A stretch of DNA of 64,000 nt, from contig JAVXUO010001120.1 of the NCBI GenBank assembly GCA_033065855.1, positions 1 through 64,000 of the forward strand, given 5' to 3'. The stretch's first letter is position 1; every line of letters starts with the position of its first letter. The stretch is from Escallonia rubra. Its lineage: Eukaryota; Streptophyta; Magnoliopsida; Escalloniales; Escalloniaceae. This document shows positions 11,052-21,850 of the stretch, one piece after another. The position numbers and the translations under genes were made by a program. The notes under the pieces are model-generated. The model made no database searches, had not been told where the DNA came from, and was given only the letters and a program-made list of their open reading frames with translations.

Positions 11052-12650
11052 AGGGATGCTATGGATGAAGAAATTCAAACAGTAAAGAAGAATTACATGT
11101 GTGAGTTGATCACCCTCCAAAAGAGCATAAGCGAATTGGAGTAAAGTGGGTGCACAAGTCTAAGAAAATGCACAAGGGAATATGGAAAAAGTACAATGCG
11201 AGGTTGGTTGCAAAAGGATACAACCAACGACAAGGTATTGATTACTATGAGGTGACAAGTGAATTGGAGTAAAGTGGGTGCACAAGTCTAAGAAAATGCA
11301 CAAGGGAATATGGAAAAGTATAATGCCAGGTTGGTTGCAAAAGGATACAACCAACGACAAGGTATTGATTACTATGAGATGATTGCTCTCGTTACTCATT
11401 TAGAACCTATAAGATTATTAGTTACTTTGGCGGCTCAAAAGAATTAGAAAATTTACCAAATCGATGTTAAGTCAGCTTTCTTAAACGGTTTTCTTGAAGA
11501 AGAGGTTTACATAGAGCAATCCATGAGCTACCTACTGAAAGGAAATGAAAATGAAGTCATAAAATTTTAAAAAGGCGTTATATGGATTAATACAAGCAGT
11601 AAGTGTGTGGCGTTGTTGAATTGATCATTGCTTCTAAGGTAAAAGTTTTACTAAATGCCCTTATGAACATGCCCTTTCTATTAAGGAAAATAAAAATTGA
11701 GATATTTTGGTTATTGGCTTGTACATAGATGAATTAATATCACGGGCAACAGCCCAAGAATGTTTGATGAGTTCAAGAAAGCAATGACTCAACAACTCGA
11801 GATGACTGATATTGGCCTCATGTCCTGTTATCTTGGCATTGAGGTAAAACAAATGAATGATGGGATCTTTACATCACAAGAAGGCCATATAGAGGAGATT
11901 CACATGAAGTTCAACATGAAGCATTGCAAGCCTGTAAGCACACCTGTGGAATAAGGACTTAAGTTGTCCAAGCACGACTAGGGAGACACAATGCATCTTA
12001 CATTCCTCAAAAGCTTGGTTGGAAGCTTACGATATTTAACATGCGCAAGACTAGATGTGCTCTTTGGAGTTGACTTAAGAAGTTATTTCAGGGAAAACCT
12101 ACTATGGCAGACACGAAGGAGGCTATGATGATTATACGCTATTTGAAATGTACATTTGATTCTGACTTATATTACTCGCCTTCTAATGAGTTCAACCTTG
12201 TTGTTACCGTGACAGTGATTGGGTAGGAGACCTAAATGATTAAAAAGGTACAAGTAGGTTCGTGTTCTATATGGGTGACACAGAATCCACATGGTTCTCA
12301 AAGAAGCAATCAATTGTTACGGTATCCATTTGTGAAGCCAAGTATGTAGCTTCCAATGTGGTTTTGTCATGCGGTTTGGCTTAGGGAGTTCCTAAAGGAG
12401 CTCAACTTTTCACAAGGGGAAGCTATGGATATTTATGCTGATAACAAATCTGCACTAGCTTCAGAAAAAAAAAAATTCAGTCTTCCATGATCGAACCAAG
12501 CACATCGACACAAGGTTTCATTTCATTAGAAAACAAATTACAAATCAATAGGTACAATTGAAGTTTTGACGAACTTGCAAATATTTTCACCAAGCCTCTC
12601 AGGCATGGCGGTTTTCACAACCTAAGGAGTTTGCTTGGAGTTGACAAATC
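11052..12650 (+). pseudogene. Copia-2 reverse transcriptase / RNase H fragment
   Basis: Recognisable pieces in order are KWVHKSKKMHKG, LVAKGYNQRQGIDYYE (twice, owing to a tandem duplication), IDVKSAFLNGFLEEEVY, FKKAMTQQLEMTDIGLMSCYLGIEV, LKSLVGSLRYLTCARLD and an RNase H tail. The stretch that should hold the catalytic YVDD near 11710-11740 reads only as a weak LYIDE-like match. Multiple stops and frame changes are present, so the fragment is inactive. Confidence 0.8.
11133..11387 (+). repeat. 128-bp tandem duplication inside Copia-2
   Basis: The block starting GAATTGGAGTAAAGTGGGTG at 11133 recurs at 11261. The copies are almost identical; the second lacks one A in a run and differs at a few bases. 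The duplication repeats the reverse transcriptase segment VAKGYNQRQGIDYYE. Confidence 0.93.
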
Positions 12651-12954
12651 AAGTTTAAGGGCGATGTTGTGATGTAAACCTGATTTGGGATTGAACTGAT
12701 TTAATTTTGGGTCTTGATAAGTTGAGTCATGTAACCATTAAGTCCAAAAACGTAAGTCCAAGATACTAGTAAAGGTTTCTAGTAGGAAGATATTTGCAGT
12801 CGATTCTAGTGACTAAATATTTGTAGGATATGCACCTTGGAGTTTGTAGAGAGTTTGTCCTTGGAAGATGTGAAACGGTAGATGAAGTAATCAAATAGGC
12901 ACTTAGAACCCTCCTTGGAGTAGAATATTAAAAGGGGCAGTGCCTAGCCATTTT

Positions 12955-14330
12955 GGAAATCTATGGCGTGTGGGAAATGGGACGGACATATCTTTTTAAT
13001 TTGGTACCATTGCTGGGTCCGGAGGGAATTTTTAAAGATATATTTGTAGGACCTCTCCAGCAAGATAATGAAACGCTCCGGGTTTGTGATTTTCTTCTTG
13101 ATAAAGAATGGAACGTGGATAAGCTTAAACTTCTTCTGCCCACTGAAATCATAAACTTGATAGTTGCGAGGAACACGATACTATCACACGATACTATCAT
13201 TTGGCCATTTGACAAAGGAAACTGCACGGTGGCCTCTACTTACAAAATGATCCATCAAGTTTCTCCTAATCCTACGGATGACTGGAACTGGACTTGGAAG
13301 GCATCTTGTCCTCCTAGACCCCAAAGTTTCCTTTGGAAATGTGCCCATCTCGCTATACCTGTACGAACCAAACTCCCATTGGTTCTTGATAAAAGTTGCC
13401 CCCATGGATGCGGGCAATTGGAAACGATCAATCACAGCCTTCGGAGCTGCCCTATATATCATCAAAGAGATTTGGAAATCTGTCCATCACATTTCGCCTC
13501 ATGCCGACAATCAAGTCCTCCCGTTCATCGACTGGTGTAAACAAATGTAGCTAGACACAAGAACACGGGACTCAATGATACCCCATGGCATTCCCTCTTC
13601 CCATTCCTCCTTGCGACTATTTGGAAACACCGTAACCAACTTGTGATCTTCGATACAGTTTTTCCCTCTCATGCAGTTATCATTAAGGAAGCTAACAGGC
13701 AGACTCAAGAGTACTTCTTCTTCATCAATCACTCTCACAGTCACTATAAAAGGAAAATGGTTACCCTCTTAAGCTGGACTCCCCCACCTGTGAATTGGGT
13801 CATGACACTTAACACGGAGGGGAGTGCCGATAAAAGATCCAACAGATATGGTGCGGCTACTATAATTAGAGACCATAGGGGTCAATGGGTGACAGGGTGC
13901 ACGCGCCGAATACACTCCAGTGATAGTTATACCTCGGAATGGTGGACAGTTAGAGATGGCCTCATTCTCACCTGAAACAAAAATCTTAGAAACGTTCTAC
14001 TGGAGATGGATTATCAAAATGTTATTAAACTTCTAACTAATACTAACATCCCCCCATCCCCTTATATTGAAACATTGGTTCTAGACTGCAGGGCGCTCCT
14101 TAGACGTTTGTGGCAGGTTACCGTGAGGCATAGATACCGGGAGACAAACTTTTTGCGTGGACGTCATGGCCAAGAAGGCGGGAAATTAGGCACAACAGAA
14201 CCAACTTTGTGATCAAGTGCCAATTTTTTTTTGCAAATTCACATGTATCTTGACAGTAGTGAGAGAGTCACCTCACGTTGTGTGACTGAAACTAATGTTT
14301 CAATAATAAAACCTCTCCGATGTAAAAAAA
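12955..14330 (+). pseudogene. LINE 3' half: zinc-binding domain and RNase H
   Basis: The fragment opens with LWRVGNGTD, the conserved motif after the LINE reverse transcriptase. After a frame change a readable stretch (12953-13540) carries the zf-RVT domain: PPRPQSFLWKCAHLAIPVRTK followed by CPHGC...ET..H...CP. From about 13790 a plant LINE-type RNase H follows (LNTEGS, AATIIRDHRGQWVTG, SEWWTVRDGL, LEMDYQNVIKLL). The first catalytic Asp is replaced by Glu (NTEGS for the usual NTDGS). A tail with AATAAAA and a short A run near 14306-14328 fits a LINE 3' end. It is inactive. Confidence 0.85.
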
Positions 14331-14702
14331 TAGTATATAATACAAGTCTTTTGTTCTCTCCACAACACTTTCCTCTTCCTTTTTTGTAGAATAGTTAGCG
14401 TGTTCCAATAGGCCTCCCACTGGCATTAGTCGAGGTAGAAGGGGCCTCTTCAAGAACTTTCAACACCGTTTTCAAAGTAATTGTAAAATGTTGTGAGAGA
14501 ACTCGTCTCCAACCTGCAAAGAAGTTCTCCAAAAGTTCGTGATTAGAGAACTTCCTACGTGTGCGATGTCATCCTTCAAGATTCTGCTTTTGAATTTTTT
14601 TGCAACTAACTTTCGTCCTGGCTTGTGGTAAAAAGCAACAAGAGTCATTGGGTGCGTTTGGGTCCGATTCCAAGCCTCCATCAAACGCAAGCATATGTAA
14701 CA
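14331..14702. other. Intergenic, nothing recognised
   Basis: Between the LINE tail and the CACTA terminus no coding frame or known repeat is visible. Short open frames on both strands here have no recognisable motif. Confidence 0.5.
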
Positions 14703-15150
14703 CACTACAACAAACTGGGCTTTTAGCGACATACTCTAAATCCGTCGCTAAAACTTTTAGCGAAGGACAACTCGTCGCTAAAACTTTAGCAACAGAATTT
14801 AAAAAATCCGTCACCTAAAAATTGACTTTTAGTGACATGATGATAAATTCAATTAGTAACAGGAATTCCATCGCTAAATATATTTTTCGCATTTCATTTT
14901 ATTTTTTTCAAAAATAATTTATTATGTAAAATATTTAGCAACAGAAACGTCTGTCGGCAAAAGTATTACCGACGGAATTTTAGCGACGGAATATCCGTCG
15001 CTAAAAATAAATCACCAAAATAAGGCTTTAGTGATGGATTACGCTAAAAGTCCGTTGGTAATACTTTTAGCAATGGACTTTTCTGTCGCTAAAAGTATAT
15101 GTACATTTAGTTGAAGACTTTTACCGACGGAATAAAATCCGTTGCTAAAA
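14703..15150. repeat. Subterminal repeat array of CACTA-A
   Basis: About fifteen direct and inverted copies of TTTAGCGACGGA / TCCGTCGCTAAA variants lie within 450 bp of the terminus. In En/Spm elements such subterminal motifs are the binding sites of the element's DNA-binding protein and are needed for transposition. Variants with GGTAA or GGCAA in place of GCTAA also occur. Confidence 0.88.
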
Positions 15151-15676
15151 GCCAAATCAATTTTTTAATTTTTTTTTAATTTTTTTAATACCCAAACCTG
15201 TAATCAATTCTCAATCACCAAAATCAATTATCAATCCACATTAGAGTTAAATAATTGCTGATCCATTAGCAATTATTTAACCCTAATGATTCAAACGCAG
15301 TACATATATATAGATAAATTTACAAATTCTATACTAATAGAAAAATAAAATGTATACAGAATTCAGGAGGGCATTTGAATAGGATATAAATATAATAAAG
15401 GAAGGCAGAGGAGCAGAAGTCAGGAGGGCACGGGAGGGGGGTACAAATAGGGGCAGTGATCCACACAAGTGCAAGAGGGCACGGGAGGGGAAGGGCTCAT
15501 AGGTCGGCAAGACTGGGATTTGGATCCTGCTCGTCCACGAGGATACTGTCATCGGAATTCGGCTCAGTATGTCCAGCAACAGTGCCCTGCAGGTAAAGGC
15601 ACAGACAGATTAATCTCGATAGTAATTGTAAGTCGTGTTTACTTCTTGTGTTAATTGACTTCTTAAAATAATTGTT

Positions 15677-18345
15677 TTATACCTGATCCCCCCGTGCACT
15701 AATCATCCGAAAGACCTCCTCCGCAATGCAATGGATATCGTCTGGGTGCAACTCTCGCTCCGCGGGTGGTGTCTGCGTCTGCGTCTGAGTGTACGTCAGA
15801 GCATAGACCTCATTCGGCTCCAAGCTCGGGTGCTCAGCTGCATTCTTGTGTCTAAAAGTGTCGTGAGGCACCGATCCCCCCATGTGCATAGGATCTTTGT
15901 CATGTATGTTCTCATTTGCACTCTTGCTCTTCACCTCCCAAGCTGGATCATTGATCCACTTATCAACCATCTGCCCCCATACAGATGGTGAGATCCAATG
16001 AGGGGGTGCCCTTTCCACTCCTCCATCGTGGCACCCTCGGGCAGAATCTTCCTCGCCAGCTCCCGTGCGTCGTGTAGCCATCGCCTGTAATTTTGCCGAT
16101 ATAAGCAAAAAATTCCTGCCGCCCTAATGCCTGCAGCTCAGGTGACTCAAACTCAAACCCTTTCTGCAAGGCATCTAATTACACAATCAGTACGATTAAT
16201 TTAAATATTAGGTACTAGTTAAACAAATCATAACTGATAAAAAGGAAAACCATACCTGCCACTCCTCCCACAAGGCCTCCTTTGTCCCGGCATCTCAGTC
16301 CTTCCAGTACAGTAGTGGCTCAAAGAGTCGGCCTTTCATAAGGAGGCCGATCTTCGCCTTCACCGAACACTCTAGGATAGGGATGGCAATAAAACCCACA
16401 ACCGGAGGATCCCTGACCCGCCCTGGTCCGATAAGAGTGGGTTATTTTAACTTTGACAGGATCACGGGGCGGGTATGGTTTTTTTAAAAAAAACCGCAGC
16501 GGGTTAGGGTCGGGTGTGGTATTTCAGCTAGCCCGCCCCGGTATCCAACCTGCCCCGCGACCCGTTCCCACCCCGGTATATAAACCATATACTTTATTTA
16601 ATCCTAGCCGTCCATCCTTACATATATATATAGAAGAATTCATGACAAACCCTAAAATTGTCCATCTTCTCTCACTCTGCCGCCCAGCTCCTCTCTGTTC
16701 TCTCCATCTCGGTGACTCCGCCGAGCTTCCCCACCAGCCACCGCACCTCTTCCTTCTCAATTATCTCCCTCTCGGGGACTCCGCCGAGCTTCCTCACCAG
16801 CTACCGCACCTCCTCTTCTCTTTCTCTCCCCCGCACGGTCGGCGTTCAGCGCCCACAGCCACTCATCAGTCCACCACCAAACTATTCACCAAAGCCATGG
16901 GGAAAAAATTTATCCAGGCAAGTTGTTGGGGGCGGTTATCTCTATGATGGTTAATTATTATACTATTACAGTTCTGTACCAAATTTAAAATTGCCCAGCC
17001 AAAGTGTGGTTAAGGGTTTTTTGGTTTCATCATATTAATATGATTTTAAAAGAGACTAACTATTGATGCTGAGTTGATCTTAATATAAGCCACCTTGCTC
17101 GTGCTACAGGGACTTCTGGAGAATGAGTATATTGGAACTTCTTTTGCAACTGGGTAGATAAGGACAATATTCGGGTGCCAGGCTCTTCAAAACGTTTACA
17201 AATTTCTCTTGATACCAGTTCCAAGTGGGACATTGGAAGAAGAAAAGCCATCGCGACTGAATCTGCTGGAAACATCATTGGAAGAAAAAAGTCATCGCGA
17301 CTGAATCTCCTGTCATTGAGAAAATATACGGGGCGGGGCGGGGCGGGGCGAGATTTCAGGGGTAGCGGGGCGGGTACGGATCTTATAAGATCTGCATCCG
17401 ACCCGCCCCATTGCCATCCCTACTCTAGGATCCTGATAAAGAAATACATTAATATCATTAAATAAGTGACAAGTAATAAGTATCGTAATTAAAATGATAT
17501 GTACTGCATTATGTGATTTTTACTTACTGGCCCTCCTTGGTGAGAGTAACTGTCTGTTTACACCGGAGCGTGTCAGGCCACAGCCTCGACGAGATTCTAC
17601 AAAACACCAACATTAATACAATTCAAATATAATTTAAATATAAGTCTAATATCATGACTAATAACTATTATCAAAGATACCTAAGGTTGAACCCACAGAA
17701 GAAGGAGAACCAGCGTAGCGTGCAGGTGGGAGGACTCGGCCTGGAGCTGGGGCAGAGGCTGGGGCCCCGCCAGCTTGATGCTCGCACTATGTGCCTCGTC
17801 ATCAACAGGTAATGACGAGGTGGGAGCCACCGGGATGGACGCATCTCGGTGTCCATCACGACCACGAATGACCCGTAATATATCCATAACTGACTTTGTA
17901 TGGATGAAGTCCAGAGAAATTAGCACATTAAAATGACAATACGAAATTGCAGTAGAAACAATATATGAATAGAGTACATGAGTAATTAAGTTAACATATT
18001 ACTATAGAGTAATCAAGTACACGTCACATTGAAAAGAGGACTTCGTGTTGTCGTAACATTAAGTGAAATATTCGAGTTACTTATTATAATGCATGTTACA
18101 ACATTACAAGTCAATCATCTATTTTTTGGGAATCATATTCATCGACGGACTCATCATCCTTTTCATCTTGTAATGCATCATTTTCGTTAGTAGACTCAGC
18201 CTCATCATTTTTAACACTTTTTATGTCTTTAGCATCATCATGCACGACTTCTTCTCCTACATCAAGTGTTGGTTGAAGAGGAAGATCGTCATCATTGTTG
18301 TTCACCTCAACAGGTACCAAGACATGTGATCGGTCGGCTTGAAAG
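15677..18345 (-). pseudogene. CACTA-A second gene (Transposase_24-like) and DUF4216 tail
   Basis: Minus-strand exons, 5' to 3', are an acidic segment (DLPLQPTLDVGEEVV, 18320-18111), a segment at 17926-17681 (SLDFIHTKSVMD), a short exon near 17600-17530, an exon near 16380-16250 (LWEEWQ), and exons at about 16170-15677. The last carries the plant Ptta/En/Spm transposase family motif (MVDKWINDPAWEVKSKSANENI, HMGGSV, EVYALTYT). The same exons recur in order on the plus strand of CACTA-B. The gene is interrupted by hAT-1 at 16378-17422 and by a stop near 16300. The protein is thought to be an accessory transposition protein; catalysis resides in the missing tnp2 half. Confidence 0.75.
16378..17422. 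mobile_element. Non-autonomous hAT-like element (hAT-1)
   Basis: The element has terminal inverted repeats TAGGGATGGCAAT / ATTGCCATCCCTA and is flanked by a perfect 8-bp duplication, CTCTAGGA, at 16370-16377 and 17423-17430. The 8-bp duplication and terminus fit hAT. Subterminal regions are rich in GGCGGG and CCCGCC. The 1,045-bp interior has no transposase. It holds a promoter-like stretch (TATATAAACC near 16577), a CT-rich leader-like segment with a duplicated stretch (about 16708-16830), and short coding-like pieces that resemble no family I know. It lies inside the CACTA-A gene. Confidence 0.9.
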
Positions 18346-18355
18346 GTGTCTACTT

Positions 18356-18755
18356 CACATTATCAGAAAAAGGGCATTTAGCGACGGACTTTTAGCGATG
18401 GATGCAAATCCGTCGCTAAAAGGCTCTTTCAGTGACAGATATTACCGTCGTCGCTAAAAACTTTTACCGACGGGGTATCCCGTCGGTAAAACCCTTTACC
18501 AACGAATTTCTATCGATAGCATTTTAGCGACGAAAAAATATTTTAAAAATTGGTCTATTTTCGGCCACTTTTTTAAAAATTTTGTAGAAACATTTTAGCA
18601 ACGTAATGTGTTCTTCGCTAAGAAGTTCGTCGCTAAAACTCCCAAAGGTAGCCTTTAGCGACAAAAACTTTCATCGCTAAAAGTTTATGAAATTTTGACT
18701 TTTAGCGTCGAACTTTTAGCGATGGGAGAGATCCGTCGCTAAAAGTCCTGTTATA
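18356..18755. repeat. Subterminal repeat array of CACTA-B
   Basis: About a dozen TTTAGCGACGG / CCGTCGCTAAA variants in both orientations follow the worn terminus. The motif is the same as in CACTA-A, which supports one family. A long C run at about 18881-18898 in the following leader is a likely slippage site. Confidence 0.85.
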
Positions 18756-19970
18756 AAAATTAAACTTTCTGTTTCTTTCTCTCTCCCCATTTTTCTCTCT
18801 CTTTCTCTCTCACTCACTGGCAATTGCTTCCTCTGGCGACCCCCCCTCCTCTTCCGACGGCACCCCCTCCTCCAGTGACGCACCCCCCCCCCCCCCCGCG
18901 ATGACGTGCCGCGCCACCACCGCCGCGCCACTGCTGGTATGTCCATTTTACCCTAATTGTGGTTTAATGCATGTGGTTTAACGCATGTGAGTTTGAATTT
19001 ATTATAACGCGGTTAATTTTGTCTTCGAGTTTGAATCTAATTTTACCCTAATTGTGGTTAATGGAAGTTAATTTGTTGTAATGTGTAGTGTAATTTTACC
19101 CTAATTATACATTGTTACATGTTGTGGCTTTAATTAACACTAATTGATGCCAAGGAAAGTGGGTTCATACCTACGTGGAAGTGCCACAAAAGCTGCAGTC
19201 CGAGTCAGCTTCCAAGTATGCAAAGTGAGAGACAGTGAGGGCGGAGTAAGGGCAGAGAGCAAGGCTTCCCAGACAGGTCGTGAGGAGTGGCAGTGTTACG
19301 AAGACAAGGCTGAGACGAATAGGACCGGCAGTCAACAGTCCAAGTTAAGGTCCGAGTCGGGGTCCAATGTTACGGTCCAAACTTATGTCCAATTTGTGTT
19401 TCTCTCTCTAGAATCCAAGAGCTCTCAAATTCTAGAGTGACAAAGAAATTTTTGTGAGAAATGAACAAGAAGTCCCTTTTGAGTCATAAAGTCCACTATT
19501 TATAGAAAACAGTGTGCTTATCTCATAAAGTGCCACATGTTGTCCCCTGGGAGTGACACGTCACCAGGGGGTCATAAAATACAGATTTTCTACTGGACTG
19601 CCGGTTCCCAAATTTGGGTTGCCTGCCCCACACAACGTCACTCTACCTATCTGAGAAGACTGAACACACCATGACAGCATGATCAGAGTAAGCCCGTTGC
19701 CCCAGCCACAGGTCCAAGCCCTTACCTGAATCCCACAAGATGTGTCAAGAGACGCGTAGATAACTTGACAGCGGTGAGGGTTTCCCCTGTAGCCAACTGT
19801 CAGGTGGACTAGGCGCGATGCCCTCCAAAGACCTGCTCCCGTCCCGGAGTGACCCGGGGGTCATCGTCCTAGGGGCGCCGACGATCACCGGTAACATGAG
19901 TGGACATGGTCGCAGCTCAATTCCTAGTGTCATGCAAGTCACCCCAGGCGGCGATAGCTTTGTGGTAGTG

Positions 19971-20255
19971 AGCCTATCCCGCTGCGAAGGGTCCTCGTGC
20001 CGGAGCACAACGAACGGAGCCCCCCGGAATGAAGATGGCGATAGCTTTGTGGTAACGAGCCTATCCCGTGGCGGCGATGGCTTTATGGTAACGAGCCCAT
20101 CCCGCTGCAGAGGGTCCTCATGCCGGAGCACTATGAGCGGAGCCCCCCGGAATGAAGACGGTGATAGCTTTATGGTAACGAGCCTATCCCGCTGCGAAGG
20201 GTTCTTGTGCCGGAGCACTACGAGCGGAGTCCCCCGGAAGCATGTAATATGATTG
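19971..20255 (+). repeat. 87-bp minisatellite
   Basis: Units begin AGCCTATCCCGCTGCG at 19971, 20058, 20094 and 20181. Spacing is 87 bp except for one 36-bp partial unit. The copies differ at several positions. Open frames across it come from repeat composition. Confidence 0.85.
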
Positions 20256-20296
20256 TGACGCATGGGCACGGTGCCTATAGCACGAGACATGATTGT

Positions 20297-20945
20297 GGCG
20301 CATGGGCGCGGCGACTACCGTAGCGAGACGATACCTGGTGCCCGAGGGCACGTGTCATGGTAGTGGCGCACAAACGCGGCGACGAACGTCGTGAGACAAT
20401 ACTTGGTGCCGGGGGCACATGTTATGAAAGTGGCGCACGGACACGGCGACGAACGTCGCGGAGACAATTTATAGTGCCGGGGGCACATGTTGTGAAAGTG
20501 GCGCACGGGCACGGCGACAAACGTCACGAGACAATACCTGGTGCCCGGGGGCACATATGATAGAAGTGGCGCATGGGGGCGGTAACGAACTTCGCGGGAC
20601 AATACCTGGTGCAGGGGCCTGTATCATGGAAGTGGCGCACGGGCGCGGCGACGATCGTCGCGAAGACAATACTTGGTGCTGGGGCACATATCATGGCAGT
20701 GGTGCATGGGCGCGGTGACAAACGTCGCGGATGTAATGCCTGGTGTCGGGGCACATATCATAGAAGTGGTGCACGGGTGCGGCGACGAACGTCGTGGAGA
20801 GGGCGCACGGGTGCGGTGACAAATGTCGCGGAGATAATACCTGATGCGGGGGCCTGTATCATGGAAGGGGCGCACAGGCGCGGTGACGAACGTCGCAGAG
20901 ACGGCGCACGGGTACGCATCGGGTGTCCTGGAGATGGGGTGTGAG
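20297..20945 (+). repeat. About 67-bp GC-rich minisatellite
   Basis: Units starting GGCGCA or GGTGCA occur at 20297, 20365, 20432, 20500, 20568, 20634, 20701 and 20768, a period of 66-68 bp, followed by two shortened units. Most units contain the inverted repeat GCGACGAACGTCGC or a variant, then a GGGGGCACAT-like segment. There is no spacer between units. Confidence 0.92.
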
Positions 20946-21850
20946 CCAAGTATGCATGTTATACCAAAATAATGAATGCAATATGTAGTGACGACAAAGT
21001 TGGGAGTGATGGTACGCGGTCATCGGGGATGGGTCATTCGGCAGTAGCGCGCGACTTTGGGCGACGGGCATCGCGGGAGCGGTGCGCGGTTACGGGTGAC
21101 GAACGACGAACATCACGAGGTTGATGTACGAACGTCCGTAAACATCACGGAGGTGGAAAGACTCGAGAAAACAAATGCGCGCGGGAGGGGAGGCCATAGG
21201 CCAAAAATTGGGGGAAGGCCAAGGCTACCACCCCTGGGGAGGCCGAGGCCGACCCTAGGGGGTGGCCAAGGCCAATGGCCAACTCCCATGCAGGGAGGCC
21301 AAGGGCACTCCCCCTTTCGGTGAACTTTGGGCACGCCGACAGTAGGTGTTTTGATGGGCAATGACGAATCCAAAAGTTGCGTTACGACGAGCGTGTTGCC
21401 GTGAGTCGTACTCACATGACAAACAAGGTGCCAAAGTCACACACGAAGCGTACGAAGCAAAAAAAGCGTGAAAAGGACTTTGCACGAAAAGTGAACAGCC
21501 GGAGGGGGGAGGGAGGCCAAGGGCAACCCACATGGGAGGCCGACCCCATGGGGTTGGCCAAGGCCTTTGCCCCTTGACCCCGTTGCTCCGGTGGTGCCGT
21601 CGGTCGATGATTTTGATGAAAAGGTGCTCGGGTGGTCGCGGTGTGATGATCGTGCTACCGTGAGTCACGTTAACGTGAAATAAATGGCGCCTAAGTCGCA
21701 CATGAAGCGTGCGAAGCAAAAAATACACGTGACTTCGGCACGCATTTTGACCGGTTCGAAGCGTTGAAGAATTGACCGTTGAATGTGTCGACGTATTCGC
21801 GTAAAGCGGGACCCCTAGTGGGCCCTTATGTCCAACCATGATAGGGTGGG

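Larger units (their letters stand above)
10388..12952 (+). mobile_element. Decayed Copia element fragment (Copia-2)
   Basis: Copia polyprotein order is readable on the plus strand. Integrase core and C-terminus run from about 10388 to 11050 (SWVYFPKEKSEVF, PPYSPQQTDIAARKN, ISHLRVFGSIAH, FIFIGYDSSAKGYKL). Reverse transcriptase runs from about 11050 to 11975 (GVKWVHKSK, IDVKSAFLNGFLEEEVY, SCYLGIEVKQ, HCKPVSTPVE). RNase H runs from about 12200 to 12650 (FSKKQSIVTVS, EAKYVAS, RTKHIDTRFHFIR). Many stops and frameshifts are present. There is no 5' LTR, Gag or protease. The last 290 bp may be a worn 3' LTR, because a weak polypurine-like stretch (TTTAAGGGCGATG) precedes it near 12652-12664. The fragment sits between two LINE fragments. 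Confidence 0.85.
14703..18355 (-). mobile_element. CACTA (En/Spm) element, 3' part (CACTA-A)
   Basis: The element begins at 14703 with CACTACAACAAA, a CACTA terminus. A dense subterminal array of TTTAGCGACGG-type motifs in both orientations follows to about 15150. Reading leftward on the minus strand from 18355, the remaining parts are an acidic tail at the end of the DUF4216 region, then a second gene with a plant Transposase_24 domain, then the 3' terminus. The sequence matches CACTA-B (about 31020-33270, opposite orientation) up to 18358 and then stops abruptly where CACTA-B begins. The transposase half is missing here. A hAT-like element lies inside. Confidence 0.85.
19146..21850. mobile_element. 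GC-rich insertion in the CACTA-B first intron, class uncertain
   Basis: This 2.7-kb block of GC-rich sequence interrupts the AT-rich intron and is flanked by AACACTAATT at 19136-19145 and 21851-21860. That decamer could also arise by chance within the surrounding repeat. The minus strand has a good TATA box (CTATAAATAG, about 19496-19505) followed by leader-like sequence, which suggests part of an LTR read on the minus strand. Two minisatellites occupy 19971-20250 and 20297-20940. No terminal inverted repeat or transposase was found. Confidence 0.45.

Noticed and set aside
12953..13540. A 195-residue frame that could be taken for a host gene
   Set aside because: It carries the LINE zinc-binding domain and lies between other LINE motifs in the same orientation.
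19818..20944. Open frames of 67-181 residues on both strands rich in Arg, Pro and Ser
   Set aside because: They repeat with the minisatellite period and have no conserved domain, so they are composition artefacts.
20297..20945. Regular direct repeats reminiscent of a CRISPR array
   Set aside because: The whole 67-bp unit repeats with no unique spacers, and the context is a plant nuclear transposon.
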